Both the position numbers and the translations under genes were made by a program. Below, one piece after another: positions 56,701-64,000 of a stretch of 64,000 nt of DNA. This DNA comes from Micromonospora noduli (GTDB taxonomy: Bacteria; Actinomycetota; Actinomycetes; Mycobacteriales; Micromonosporaceae): assembly GCF_003264365.1 (NCBI RefSeq), contig NZ_PYAK01000023.1, positions 1 through 64,000 on the forward strand, written 5' to 3'. Within the stretch, counting starts at the first letter, position 1. Each line of letters starts with the position of its first letter. The notes under the pieces were generated by a model. That model saw only the letters and a program-made list of their open reading frames with translations. It did not search any database and was not told the origin of the DNA.

Positions 56701-56871
56701 CTTCCGGTCGGACCCGGCGGTGAAGTAGCCGGTGCCACTGCCGTTGCCCGACGACCCGGCGGGTGCCGCCGACGCCGTTCCCGCTACACCGGTGGTACCG
56801 GTGATCAGGGCGACGACCAGCGTAGGTATCGCCAGTCTTCGCAGCCTGTTTCCGCTCGTGCCTGTAGCCAC
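53800..56871 (-). CDS. Secreted S8 family serine peptidase (subtilase)
   Basis: A 1023-residue secreted subtilisin-like protease. The signal peptide (RLRRLAIPTLVVALITGTTGVAGTASA) ends near 36, and an inhibitor I9-like propeptide follows. The triad is complete: Asp in MVIGVLDTGIWPES, His in GHGTHTASTAAG and Ser in SGTSMASPYVAG. A protease-associated insert lies between His and Ser (KGKVVACALSD...KGGAAMVVFD). The C-terminal part has Fn3-like and jelly-roll domains. It degrades extracellular proteins. GTG start with AAAGGAG four bases upstream. A CebR-like box lies 58 bp upstream. Confidence 0.9.
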   Translation of the reverse strand: MATGTSGNRLRRLAIPTLVVALITGTTGVAGTASAAPAGSSGNGSGTGYFTAGSDRKVTLTDGADRRPGGNRAATPKAAVDETGSGMYVVELAEDPLTTYTGGVSGLARTRPAAGNRLDVTSTPSQAYRRHLDTQRGAVAAAAGVTVNAVYTAAFNGFSAKLTAQQVSTLRADKRVRAVTASRALGTPSAPPAATTPTEANPTPATPGGADQSAPTDRSGRPAKPGPGTGAGMVIGVLDTGIWPESASFAKKMPAPATWHGTCQTGVAFVAEHCNGKIVGARYFADSWLAGGGSVPEGEFLSPRDAAGHGTHTASTAAGLPISNVTIDGRRFGPVSGVAPDAQIAVYKVLWGGMGYDADIIAGIDAAVADGVQVLNFSIGSQLGDWEANTPIGIAFLNATLAGIFVAASAGNTGIVSGAISNAAPWVTTVGAAVTKLDEATAKLGDGTKLVGGSLDALPGGDARPLVFGEQAGSPDLGAVYCEPGSLDPAKIKGKVVACALSDMFGSAAEIKAKGGAAMVVFDPVGNYRINSIFNFPVVYLPTEKQAGTLFNYLMRHPTDATVSLRTGGDGSSVPGIPSVADFSSTGPDKVTYGVFKPDLVAPGSDIIAAVSPAGNFGRQYDAYSGTSMASPYVAGAAAVLRATHPDWSPGRVASALRTTATDTVGTSNPLDQGSGFINLPRATDPGLVIEPTAAELTKFSETAAPDGKELNLPAISLREYDGTRPVTLTRTLTNVGKARETYRSSVSGLPGMKATVSPASVTLAPGKSATVTITLRRGSAPWDRYVTGSITWQGKAHSARIPVAARPWGISARPYADDGEEFARMANGAFGMVQPGFTGPLVGRSTGYTPMRRTSYSMPAGVYGGVFDPSATGVKKVDFTVPANTAGIVVEANTADPNTNLDLYLYKGDKLIYSSDRFWTSAEQAYKFLPEPGRYTAYVFAQYPGGPVVDFELGHAIIGRNATYSGATLTLPSTSERGQGFNFTLKPNKPLAEGDFWAYTEYSTNGTVVPGNLVYTQQSSWQ

Positions 56872-56928
56872 GAGGCTCCTTTCGGTTGCTCCCTTGTGGA
56901 GCGTTTCTCATTGATCGCGACCCGCACT

Positions 56929-56940
56929 GGGAGCGCTCCC
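56929..56940. promoter_or_regulatory. LacI-type operator, GGGAGCGCTCCC
   Basis: A perfect 12-bp palindrome preceded by T (TGGGAGCGCTCCC), which matches the Streptomyces CebR box TGGGAGCGCTCCCA at 13 of 14 positions. It lies 58 bp upstream of the subtilase start. The core is shared with the boxes at 13367 and 46851. Confidence 0.65.
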
Positions 56941-57138
56941 CCACCCAAGTCCACGACGGTTAATCGAAGATTTGCGCGGTGTTACGGATCACTGGTGCGT
57001 ATAAGATCACAACGCCTCGGCGATGCGGCCCAGCCCCACGAGTCGGCTCCGCCACCGCTGAGCGCATCGGTCAGCCGCAGGCCGCGTGATCATCTAGTAT
57101 CAGCGGCCACCTGGCGTACGACATGGGGGTTCGGTGGC

Positions 57139-58098
57139 ATGTGGTCATTCATCAAGCGGTCAAAGGCCCCGGTACTGGACCCGACCTATGGTGACCCGCA
57201 CCGGAAGGCCCTGATCCGGGCGTTGGAGAAGCGCAGGTGGAAGTTCGCCCGGGAACTGCTCACCATGGCCGCCGATCCGGACGAGATGGCCTTCCTCATG
57301 GAGGCGGTCGGCGGGGTCGACGGGATCCAGGACTGGATCGGCGACTGGATCGACGCCGAGCCCGAGTCGACGCTGCCCGTGCTGGTCGCCGGTTGTCACG
57401 CGGTGCACTGGGCGTGGGAGGCACGTGGCGGCAAGCGGGCCAAGTACACCGCCGCTGCCCAGTTCAAGGCGTTCCACGAGCGGTTGCAGTACGCCGAAGC
57501 GTTGTTGGAGAAGGTGCTCGCCCAGGAACCCGACAACGTCACCGCACGAGCCTGGCTGGTCACCAGCGCCCGGGGCCTGGGCATCGGAGCGGCGGAGGCT
57601 CAACAGCGCTTCGAGGCGGTGACGCGACTCCACCCGGGGCACGTGGTCGCGCACGAGCAGCGGTTGCAGTATCTGTGTAAGAAGTGGTCCGGCAGCCACG
57701 AGGAGATGTTCGACTTCGCACGGAGCGCCGCCGCGGCGGCCGGGCCCAACAGCCTCCTGCACGAACTGGTGGCCGTTGCCCACTTCGAGAGGTGGGAGGC
57801 CACCGACGTAGAAGAGGGCAACGCGTACTTCAACTCGGACGAGGTCCGCGCCGAGCTTCTCACCGCCGCCGAAAACTCGATCTTCCACCCGGATTACATT
57901 CCCGCCGGTCCCGGCTGGGCGCCACGGCTGGCGATCTTCGCGCTGACCTTCGAACTGGCCGAGGAGTTCGACGCGGCCGCGCACGTGTTCGCGTTGCTCG
58001 ACGGGATGGTCACCGAGTGGCCGTGGTCGGTCCTCGGCGACCCGGTCGAGAAGTTCACCGTCTCCCGGGACTGGGTGGCCACCAACCGGAGCGCCTAG
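57139..58098 (+). CDS. TPR-like helical protein of unknown function
   Basis: A 319-residue protein that appears entirely helical: RKALIRALEKRRWKFARELL, YAEALLEKVLAQEPDNVTARAWL, RFEAVTRLHPGHVVAHEQRL. The spacing of small and large residues suggests TPR-like repeats. It has no signal peptide or catalytic motif. The family resembles the DUF4034-type proteins of actinomycetes, but I am not certain. It may be a protein-interaction scaffold. TAGTAT about 40 bp upstream may be the -10. Confidence 0.55.
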   Translation: MWSFIKRSKAPVLDPTYGDPHRKALIRALEKRRWKFARELLTMAADPDEMAFLMEAVGGVDGIQDWIGDWIDAEPESTLPVLVAGCHAVHWAWEARGGKRAKYTAAAQFKAFHERLQYAEALLEKVLAQEPDNVTARAWLVTSARGLGIGAAEAQQRFEAVTRLHPGHVVAHEQRLQYLCKKWSGSHEEMFDFARSAAAAAGPNSLLHELVAVAHFERWEATDVEEGNAYFNSDEVRAELLTAAENSIFHPDYIPAGPGWAPRLAIFALTFELAEEFDAAAHVFALLDGMVTEWPWSVLGDPVEKFTVSRDWVATNRSA

Positions 58099-58102
58099 AC
58101 GA

Positions 58103-58125
58103 GTAAGCCTCACTCTGGGGCTTAC
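58103..58125 (+). terminator. Small hairpin after the TPR-like gene
   Basis: Seven-base arms GTAAGCC (58103-58109) and GGCTTAC (58119-58125) with a 9-base loop, starting five bases after the stop codon. Confidence 0.4.
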
Positions 58126-58199
58126 GGCTGTCCTGATCGCCTACGACCTCCAGCATGCGCGTTGGCTGGCCCCGGCATGTCGATGTGCTGTTGAGCCCC

Positions 58200-58239
58200 A
58201 TACCTCAGAGTCATATTCATACCTCTGAGGTATACCGCT
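58200..58239. repeat. 40-bp palindromic element, copy 2
   Basis: Starts ATACCTCAG and ends GAGGTATACCGCT, with a perfect internal 15-bp palindrome ATACCTC-T-GAGGTAT (58219-58233). It matches copy 1 at 42231 at 32 of 40 positions. It lies between convergent gene ends and not upstream of any gene I can see, which is odd for an operator. Confidence 0.75.
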
Positions 58240-58301
58240 CAATACCGCATCCGCCCCGACGGACGCGACCGACGGTCATCGCCGCCCGCGCGTCAGCCAG
58301 G

Positions 58302-59480
58302 TCAGGACTTACTCGTCCAGGTCGCGTCGCCGAGGCGCCGCCAGAGCACAGTGCACGCCGCGGCCAGGGCCAGCCCGAGCAGCGGGGCGACACCCACTCC
58401 GGCGAGCGTGCAGGCCACCGCGAGCAGCGCCGGCGGCATCCAGCACCAGGCGGGCACGGTACGCGGGACACGACCGCGCCGACGGGCCGCCGCTTCCACG
58501 GCCATCGGCACCACCAGCACCGGCAACGCGGCGGCCAGCAGGGTCAGCCAGGGCAGCACCAGCCGGTCGAACCGCGCCACCGCCAGCATCCCGCCGAGCA
58601 CCGCGACGAGCAGCATCGCCGCCCGCGCCGGCAGGCGGGGAGCCAGGCCACGCAGCGCCAGGGAACCGGAGTACGTGGTGGTCAGCGCCGCCGCGAACAC
58701 CGCCACCGCGACGAACAGATTCGCGTACGCGGCCAGCCCCGAGCCGGCGGCGAGCAGCGCGACGACGTCGGCCGAGCCGGTCCGCAACCACAGGCCGGCC
58801 CCGGCGAGCACCCCGAGCAGTGCCGGCCCGATCAGCAGCCCCACGCACCAGGCCAGGTCCCGCCTTCGGGAAAGGCCCACGCTGAAGTCCGGTGCGCGCA
58901 GCGCGAACACGGCCGCGTACCCGATCAGCGCGGCGGCGTCGGCGAGCCCGCCGCCGGCGAGGCGGACCGGCGCACCGGGTGGTGGAAGCGCCGTCAGGCA
59001 CCAGCCGACCAGCACCACCGCGCTGAGCGTGGTGACCACCGCGACCCGGTTGCCGAGCCGGGCCGGCGCCCAGGACACGGCGAGGACCGCCACCTCCAGC
59101 AGCACCGGCCCGGCCCAGCCCGGCAGGTGGGTCAGCGCGGCCAGCGAGGCGCCGCCGAGCCCGACGTTGAACCCGTTCCAACCGACCATCGACACGGCCA
59201 GCACCGCCGCCAGCAGCAGCCGCGAGGTGTCCCCCAGGTACGCGGGCAGCACCGCGGTCAACGTCCCGCCGTCGCCGAGCGGTCGGCGCAGCCCGATCCG
59301 GCCCTGCCCCCAGAGCAGGGCCGCCATCAGCACCCCGCCGACCAGCAGCCCGGCCACCGGCACCGCGCCGCCGTGTCGGGCGGCCATCGCCGCGCCGAGC
59401 ACCAGCGTGGCGGGTGCGGTGCCGATCCCCAACCAGGCGCCGACCGCCGCCGGCCACCGCCGTTCGGGGACGTCAGGCAA
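58302..59480 (-). CDS. NCS1-like permease
   Basis: A 392-residue membrane protein with about 12 helices. WLGIGTAPATLVLGAAMAAR in helix 1 and VSMVGWNGFNVGLGGASLAAL in helix 3 match the substrate-binding helices of the nucleobase:cation symporter-1 family (cytosine, allantoin, hydantoin). It probably imports a small polar compound with Na+ or H+. The frame's first plausible start is a TTG at 59480, inside the end of the isomerase gene (8-bp overlap), so it is the last gene of the operon. Confidence 0.7.
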   Translation of the reverse strand: MPDVPERRWPAAVGAWLGIGTAPATLVLGAAMAARHGGAVPVAGLLVGGVLMAALLWGQGRIGLRRPLGDGGTLTAVLPAYLGDTSRLLLAAVLAVSMVGWNGFNVGLGGASLAALTHLPGWAGPVLLEVAVLAVSWAPARLGNRVAVVTTLSAVVLVGWCLTALPPPGAPVRLAGGGLADAAALIGYAAVFALRAPDFSVGLSRRRDLAWCVGLLIGPALLGVLAGAGLWLRTGSADVVALLAAGSGLAAYANLFVAVAVFAAALTTTYSGSLALRGLAPRLPARAAMLLVAVLGGMLAVARFDRLVLPWLTLLAAALPVLVVPMAVEAAARRRGRVPRTVPAWCWMPPALLAVACTLAGVGVAPLLGLALAAACTVLWRRLGDATWTSKS

Positions 59481-60276
59481 CGTGGCGCAGGTAGCCGGCG
59501 ATCGCCGCGTCGAGCACCTCCGCGCCCGGACGCGCCCACACCTCGGCGGAGAAGACCTCCACCTCGATCGGCCCGACGTAGCCGGCCGCGTCCACCGCCT
59601 CGCGCAGCCGACGCAGCTCGATGCAGCCGTCACCGGGCAACGCCCGGCCGAGCAGCACCCCCTCCGGCAGCGGGGTCACCCAGTCGCAGACCTGGAACGC
59701 GGCGATCCGGGCGGCGGCCCGCGCGATCTGCGCGTACACCGTGTCGTCCCACCAGACGTGGTAGGCGTCCACGACCACGCCGACCACCGCCGGGTCGAAC
59801 CGCTCGGCGATGTCCAGCGCCTGGCCGAGGGTGGCGATCACGCACCGGTCGGCGGCGAACATCGGGTGCAGCGGCTCGATGGCCAGCCGTACCCCGGCGG
59901 CCTCGGCGTGCGGGGCCAGCTCGCCGATGGCGTCGGCGACCCGACGTCGCGCGCCGTCGACGTCCCGGCTGCCGGCCGGCAGCCCACCGGAGACCAGCAC
60001 CAGCTCCGGGGCGCCGAGGGCGGCGGCCTCCTCGATGGCCCGCAGGTTCTCGGCGCGCCAGCCGTCGGCGGAGAAGAACCCGCCCCGGCACAGCGACGTG
60101 ACGGCGAGGCCGGCGTCGCGAACCAGTTTCGCCGAGCGGGCCAACCCGTACTCGGCCACCGGCTCCCGCCACAGGCCGATGCCCGGCACACCGGCCGCCA
60201 CGCAACCGGCCACCACCTCGGGCAGCGGCCAGCGCTGGGCGGTCGCCTGGTTGAACGAGAACCGCGCGAGGCTCAC
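59473..60276 (-). CDS. Sugar phosphate isomerase/epimerase (xylose isomerase-like TIM barrel)
   Basis: A 267-residue AP-endonuclease-2/xylose-isomerase-type TIM barrel: FSFNQATAQRWPLPEVVAGC, LAIEPLHPMFAADRCVIATL (metal-ligand Glu), VGVVVDAYHVWWD and VEVEVFSAEVW. It isomerises or epimerises a sugar or cyclitol-like compound. It overlaps the DUF993 gene upstream by 4 bp and the permease by 8 bp, so translation is coupled. Confidence 0.8.
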   Translation of the reverse strand: MSLARFSFNQATAQRWPLPEVVAGCVAAGVPGIGLWREPVAEYGLARSAKLVRDAGLAVTSLCRGGFFSADGWRAENLRAIEEAAALGAPELVLVSGGLPAGSRDVDGARRRVADAIGELAPHAEAAGVRLAIEPLHPMFAADRCVIATLGQALDIAERFDPAVVGVVVDAYHVWWDDTVYAQIARAAARIAAFQVCDWVTPLPEGVLLGRALPGDGCIELRRLREAVDAAGYVGPIEVEVFSAEVWARPGAEVLDAAIAGYLRHVA

Positions 60277-61424
60277 TGCTCCACCCCCGCGACGGTGAAG
60301 AAGGCCCGGGCGCGGGCTGCGGCCAGGTCGGCGTCGGGCAGCAGCCCGGCCGCATCGGCCAGGGTGAGCAGCGTGGCCAGGTGCGCCGGAGACCGGCCGG
60401 ACTGCGCGCCGGCGACCATCGTGAAATGGTCCTGGTGCCCGGCCAACCAGGCCAGGAACACGATCCCCGTCTTGTAGTGCCAGGTCGGCACCGCGAACAG
60501 GTGCCGGGCCAGCGGCACTGTGGGCCCGAAGATCTCGTCGTACGCCGTCAGGTCCCCCCGGTCCAGGGCGGCCAGCGCGGCGGCGGCGGCCGGCGCGATG
60601 GCCGCGAACACCCCGAGCAGCGCGTCGGAGTGACCCACCTCGTCACCGCGGATCAGCTCTGGGTAGTGGAAGTCGTCACCGGTGTAGAGGCGTACCCCGG
60701 CCGGCAGGCGGCGACGCAACGCGACCTCCCGGTCGGCGTCCAACAGCGACACCTTGATGCCGTCCACTTTGGACAGGTGCGCCTTGATCAGCTCGATCAC
60801 CGTGTCGGCGGCCAGGTCCAGGTCCACAGCACCCCAGTAGCCGGTCAACGCCGGGTCGAACATCGGACCCAACCAGTGCAGCACCACCGGTTCGTCGGCG
60901 GCGCTCAGCAGCTCGTCGTACACCCGCAGGTAGTCCTCAGGGCCGCGCGCGGCGGCGGCCAGGTGCCGGCTGCACATCAGCACCGGCCGGGCACCGGCGG
61001 CGCGGACGTCGTCGAGCTGCTCGGCGTACGCGGCGGTGACCGCCGCCAGGGTGGCCGGGCCGACCGGCAGCTGGTCGGTGCCGACCCCGGCGACGATCCG
61101 CCCGTCGACCGCGCGGGCCTCGGCGGCGCTGCGCCGGATCAGCTCACGGGTGGCCGGATAGTCGAGCCCCATCCCCCGCTGGGCGGTGTCCATCGCCTCG
61201 GCGACCCCCAGCCCGTACGACCAGAGATGCCGCCGGAAGGCGAGGGTGGTATCCCAGTCCACTGCGGCCGGGGCACCCGGCACGTTCTCCGCGCCCGGGT
61301 CGGCGACCACGTGCGCGGCGGCGTACGCGATCCGGCTGGTCGCCGGCGCGTCCGGTCGGGCGAAGCCGCCACCCCCGGTGAGCCGATGCCGTCGCCCGCC
61401 CGGCAGCACCACCTCGGCGGTCAT
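60273..61424 (-). CDS. DUF993 (dihydrodipicolinate synthase-like) protein
   Basis: A 383-residue TIM-barrel enzyme of the DUF993 family, distantly related to DHDPS/NAL aldolases. It has GLGVAEAMDTAQRGMGLDYP, IVAGVGTDQL and VDGIKVSLLDADREVALRRR, where the Lys of G-I-K may be the Schiff-base Lys, and RLYTGDDFHYPELI. It may cleave or condense a keto-acid sugar. It overlaps the Gfo/Idh gene (ATGA). The reaction is not known for the family. Confidence 0.75.
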   Translation of the reverse strand: MTAEVVLPGGRRHRLTGGGGFARPDAPATSRIAYAAAHVVADPGAENVPGAPAAVDWDTTLAFRRHLWSYGLGVAEAMDTAQRGMGLDYPATRELIRRSAAEARAVDGRIVAGVGTDQLPVGPATLAAVTAAYAEQLDDVRAAGARPVLMCSRHLAAAARGPEDYLRVYDELLSAADEPVVLHWLGPMFDPALTGYWGAVDLDLAADTVIELIKAHLSKVDGIKVSLLDADREVALRRRLPAGVRLYTGDDFHYPELIRGDEVGHSDALLGVFAAIAPAAAAALAALDRGDLTAYDEIFGPTVPLARHLFAVPTWHYKTGIVFLAWLAGHQDHFTMVAGAQSGRSPAHLATLLTLADAAGLLPDADLAAARARAFFTVAGVEQ

Positions 61425-62572
61425 GAGCGCAGCTCCGGCACCTCGATGCGACCGCCCTCGCGGGCCGAGCGCAGCCCCAGTTCGGCGAGCTGCACGCCGC
61501 GCGCGCCGGCCAGGAAGTCCCACCGGAACGGCTCACCGGCCACCACGTGCCGCAGGTACGCCTCCCACTGCACCTTGAAGCCGTTGTCGAACTCCTCGTT
61601 GTCGGGCACCTCGGCCCACTGGGCGCGGAAGTCCTCGGTGGCCGGCAGGTCCGGGTTCCACACCGGCTTCGGGGTGACCGCCCGGTGCTGCACCCGGCAG
61701 TTGCGCAGACCGGCGATCGCGCTGCCCTCCGTGCCGTCGACCTGGAACTCCACCAGCTCGTCGCGGTACACCCGCACGGCCCAGGAGGAGTTGATCTGCG
61801 CGATCACCCCGCTGTCGAGTTCGAAGGTGGCGTACGCGGCGTCGTCGGCGGTGGCGGCATACGGGTGACCGGCCTCGTCGACCCGTTCGGGCACGTGGGT
61901 GGCTGTCACACAGGAGACGGCAGTGACCCGGCCGAACAGCTCCTCCAGCACGTAGTGCCAGTGCGGGAACATGTCGACCACGATGCCGCCGCCGTCCTCG
62001 GTGCGGTAGTTCCACGACGGCCGCTGAGCGGGCTGCCAGTCGCCCTCGAAGACCCAGTACCCGAACTCGCCGCGCACCGAGAGGATCCGGCCGAAGAAGC
62101 CACCGTCGATGAGGCGCTTGAGCTTGCGCAGACCGGGCAGGAAGAGCTTGTCCTGCACGACACCGGTGCGTACGCCGGCCGCGTCCGCCGCCCGGGCCAG
62201 GTCGAGGGCCGCCGCGGTGTCCTCGGCCAGCGGCTTCTCCGTGTAGATGTGCTTGCCGGCCTCGATGGCCTGCCGGATCGCCTTCTCCCGTTGCTGGGTG
62301 ACCTGCGCGTCGAAGTAGATCTCGACGTCGTCGCGGGCCAGCGCCGAGGTCAGGTCGGTGGTCCAGTCGGTCAGCCCGTGCCGCTCGGCGAGCTCCCGGA
62401 GCTTCGTCTCGTTACGCCCGACCAGGACCGGTTCCGGCCAGATGGTCGTGCCGTCGGCAAGCGCCACACCACCGGATTCGCGGATGGCCAGCAGCGACCG
62501 GACGAGATGCTGCCGGTAGCCCATCCGTCCGGTCACGCCGTTGACGATGATGCCGATCGACCTGCGGGTCAT
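61421..62572 (-). CDS. Gfo/Idh/MocA family oxidoreductase
   Basis: A 383-residue NAD(P)-dependent sugar or cyclitol dehydrogenase. The Rossmann start IGIIVNGVTGRMGYRQHLV is followed by the EKP motif (KHIYTEKPLAEDTAAALDLAR) with its catalytic Lys, and GGGIVVDMFPHWHYVLEELFG with a His in the active-site position of the family. Oxidation of a hydroxyl to a ketone would feed the downstream aldolase-like and isomerase proteins. The ATG lies 38 bp after the ABC ATPase stop. Confidence 0.85.
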   Translation of the reverse strand: MTRRSIGIIVNGVTGRMGYRQHLVRSLLAIRESGGVALADGTTIWPEPVLVGRNETKLRELAERHGLTDWTTDLTSALARDDVEIYFDAQVTQQREKAIRQAIEAGKHIYTEKPLAEDTAAALDLARAADAAGVRTGVVQDKLFLPGLRKLKRLIDGGFFGRILSVRGEFGYWVFEGDWQPAQRPSWNYRTEDGGGIVVDMFPHWHYVLEELFGRVTAVSCVTATHVPERVDEAGHPYAATADDAAYATFELDSGVIAQINSSWAVRVYRDELVEFQVDGTEGSAIAGLRNCRVQHRAVTPKPVWNPDLPATEDFRAQWAEVPDNEEFDNGFKVQWEAYLRHVVAGEPFRWDFLAGARGVQLAELGLRSAREGGRIEVPELRS

Positions 62573-62610
62573 GGTGTTCCTTCCGTCGTGCTGGTCGTGC
62601 CGATCCGCGC

Positions 62611-63405
62611 TCAGTGGTTGGCGGCCGCGCTGCCGAGCAACCCACGCAGGTCGGTGGCGAGCCGGTCGAAGCGGGGATCCGACATCACCTGCGCGTAGTC
62701 GCGGTGCGCCGGTAGCTCGACCGAAAAGGTGCGGATGATCCGGCCGGGCCGGGGACTCATCACCACGACCCGGGTGCCGAGGAAGACCGCCTCGGCGATG
62801 GAGTGGGTGACCAGCACCACAGTGGTCCCGGTCTCCCGCCAGATCCGGTGCAGTTCGGCGTTCATCTGCTCCCGGGTCAGCGCGTCCAGGGCGCCGAACG
62901 GTTCGTCCATGAGCAGCACCGGCGGGGAGTGCAGCAGCGCGCGGCAGAGCGCCACCCGCTGCTGCATGCCGCCGGACAGCTCGTGTGGCAAAGCCTTCTC
63001 GAAGCCGGTCAGGCCGGTCATCTCGATCAGCTCGTCGGCGCGGCGGGCCGCCTGCGCCCGGTCCATGCCGCGCATCTCGGCCTGGAGCAGGATGTTGGCT
63101 CGGGCACCGCGCCACTCCAGCAACGCGGCCTTCTGAAAGACGAAGCCGATCTCCTTCTGCGGGCCGCGCACCGGGCGCTCCAGCAGCGACACGTCACCGC
63201 TGGTCGGCTTGACCAACCCCGCGACGATCTTCAGAAGGGTGGACTTGCCGCAGCCGGACGGGCCGACGATCGTGACGAACTCGCCCGGCTCGATGTCCAG
63301 CGACACGTCGTCCAACGCGGTGGTCTGCGACCGTCGGGTGGTGAACCGGACGGTCAGCCCGGACATCCCGATGGCGGTGCCGGTGGCTGCCGGCGCGGCG
63401 GTCAC
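62611..63405 (-). CDS. ABC transporter ATPase (SsuB/TauB/NrtC-like)
   Basis: A 264-residue ATPase with GPSGCGKSTLLKIVAGLVKP (Walker A), FQKAALLEWRGARANILL (Q loop), LSGGMQQRVALCRALLHSPP (signature), LLMDEPFGALDALTREQ (Walker B) and LVTHSIAEAVFLGTRVVVM. This subgroup works with NMT1/THI5-type binding proteins for sulfonates, taurine, nitrate or pyrimidines. The binding-protein gene ends four bases upstream. The permease is not in the window and should lie to the right. Confidence 0.9.
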   Translation of the reverse strand: MTAAPAATGTAIGMSGLTVRFTTRRSQTTALDDVSLDIEPGEFVTIVGPSGCGKSTLLKIVAGLVKPTSGDVSLLERPVRGPQKEIGFVFQKAALLEWRGARANILLQAEMRGMDRAQAARRADELIEMTGLTGFEKALPHELSGGMQQRVALCRALLHSPPVLLMDEPFGALDALTREQMNAELHRIWRETGTTVVLVTHSIAEAVFLGTRVVVMSPRPGRIIRTFSVELPAHRDYAQVMSDPRFDRLATDLRGLLGSAAANH

Positions 63406-63409
63406 CGGG

Positions 63410-64000
63410 TCACCCCTGCGCCGCGTACGAGGAGTCCCAGTACGCGCTGGGCGCTCCCGGGTTTTTCAGCTCGGCGTAGCGGGACATCAGGTCGATGGTC
63501 TCGGTCCACTGGGCCTCGGTGTTCACCCCGGGCGGGCCGTCCGCGCCGATCAGCGGCATGTTGAGCGTGAGCTGCTTGGTGAGCACCTCGGGCGCCGGCT
63601 CGTTCTCGGCCAGAGCCGTCATCGCGCTCACCGCACCGGCCGGGTCCCGGGCGGCGTCGGCCCAGGACTTCTGGGTGGCCCGAACGAACTTGCGGACCAG
63701 CTCTGGGTCCTTCTGCAGGGTCTGGGTGTTGGCGATCAGGCCGGTGCCGAGCAGGTTCATCCCGTAGTCGGCGAAGAGCAGCACGTCGACCTTCTTGCCG
63801 GTCTTGCTCTCGATGGTGGGCGCCTGGTCGTGGAAGAAGCCCATGATGGCGTCGACCTTGCCCTCGGCCAGGGCGGCGATCTTGCCGGCGGCGTCGACGT
63901 TGACCACCTTGACGTCGTCCTTCTTGAGGCCGTTCTTCTCCAGCCAGGCCGGGAAGGTCGCGTAGAGGGCGTCGCCGGGGGTGCCGCCGACGGTCTTGCC
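63410..64000 (-). CDS. NMT1/THI5-like ABC substrate-binding protein, partial
   Basis: The C-terminal 196 codons of a binding protein; the frame remains open to the window edge, so the N-terminus and any signal peptide lie beyond 64000. It contains ALAEGKVDAIMGFFHDQAPT, DYGMNLLGTGLIANTQTLQ and VRKFVRATQKSWADAARDP, typical of NMT1/SsuA proteins that bind thiamine-pyrimidine, sulfonate or nitrate-like ligands. It heads the leftward operon visible here. Confidence 0.85.
   Translation of the reverse strand, partial: GKTVGGTPGDALYATFPAWLEKNGLKKDDVKVVNVDAAGKIAALAEGKVDAIMGFFHDQAPTIESKTGKKVDVLLFADYGMNLLGTGLIANTQTLQKDPELVRKFVRATQKSWADAARDPAGAVSAMTALAENEPAPEVLTKQLTLNMPLIGADGPPGVNTEAQWTETIDLMSRYAELKNPGAPSAYWDSSYAAQG

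Overview
The window is very GC-rich DNA, with dense GTG/ATG starts, short intergenic gaps and many overlapping start/stop codons. Its gene families (an SCO5389-type small protein, a SAV2177-type methyltransferase, an ECF sigma factor with a YCII partner, and a cyclic-nucleotide-domain kinase with a regulator/oxidoreductase fusion) point to an actinomycete, most likely Micromonosporaceae. The genus is an inference. I see chromosomal housekeeping, catabolic and stress genes. I see no rRNA, tRNA, CRISPR array, complete insertion sequence or phage gene block. The only recombination gene is a 3' fragment of a recombinase-like protein at the left edge.

Layout. 0-9 kb: recombinase tail with an 11-bp triple repeat; ABC exporter and divergent MarR regulator; an asparagine-synthase-like enzyme that I assign to N-acetylglutaminylglutamine amide synthesis, convergent with a YbdK-type ligase; a DUF885 protein inserted into the 3' end of an ECF sigma gene, leaving a degraded second copy of that 3' end; then the sigma gene and its YCII partner. 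9-20 kb: amine oxidase, then a sugar locus made of a secreted two-discoidin beta-helix protein, ROK repressor, lipoprotein binding protein, two permeases and a GH1 beta-glucosidase. 19.6-26 kb: TMEM175-type channel, MobA-like nucleotidyltransferase, a three-subunit molybdo-flavo-iron-sulfur dehydrogenase, an ArsR/SRPBCC pair and a NUDIX hydrolase. 26-32.9 kb: histidine kinase, response regulator fused to a thioredoxin-reductase-like domain, a large membrane hydrolase, smpB and a small conserved gene. 32.9-33.5 kb: a repeat island. 33.5-36.7 kb: molybdate regulator and modABC.

36.7-46.7 kb: Phd-like protein, GNAT, EVE-like protein, PIG-V-like mannosyltransferase, FAD protein, PP2C-like protein, TetR with a TetX-like monooxygenase, a small immunity-like cluster with one pseudogene, and a methyltransferase. 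46.8-57 kb: large secreted ThuA/sugar-dehydrogenase protein, truncated SDR, NTF2-like protein, alpha/beta hydrolase, orotate-phosphoribosyltransferase-like protein, small protein, and secreted subtilase. 57-64 kb: TPR-like protein, then a leftward catabolic operon (NMT1-type binding protein, ABC ATPase, Gfo/Idh oxidoreductase, DUF993, sugar-phosphate isomerase, NCS1-like permease) that runs off the right end.

Cross-cutting signals. Three secreted-protein genes far apart share a 12-bp palindromic box with core AGCGCT. At least seven starts have TANNNT exactly six bases before GTG/ATG, which fits leaderless transcription. Four intergenic hairpins share GATCTTG/CAAGATC ends, and a 40-bp palindromic element occurs twice. 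Molybdate uptake, a possible Mo-cofactor cytidylyltransferase and a molybdoenzyme occur within 16 kb. All functions are inferred from sequence by eye; no database search was run.
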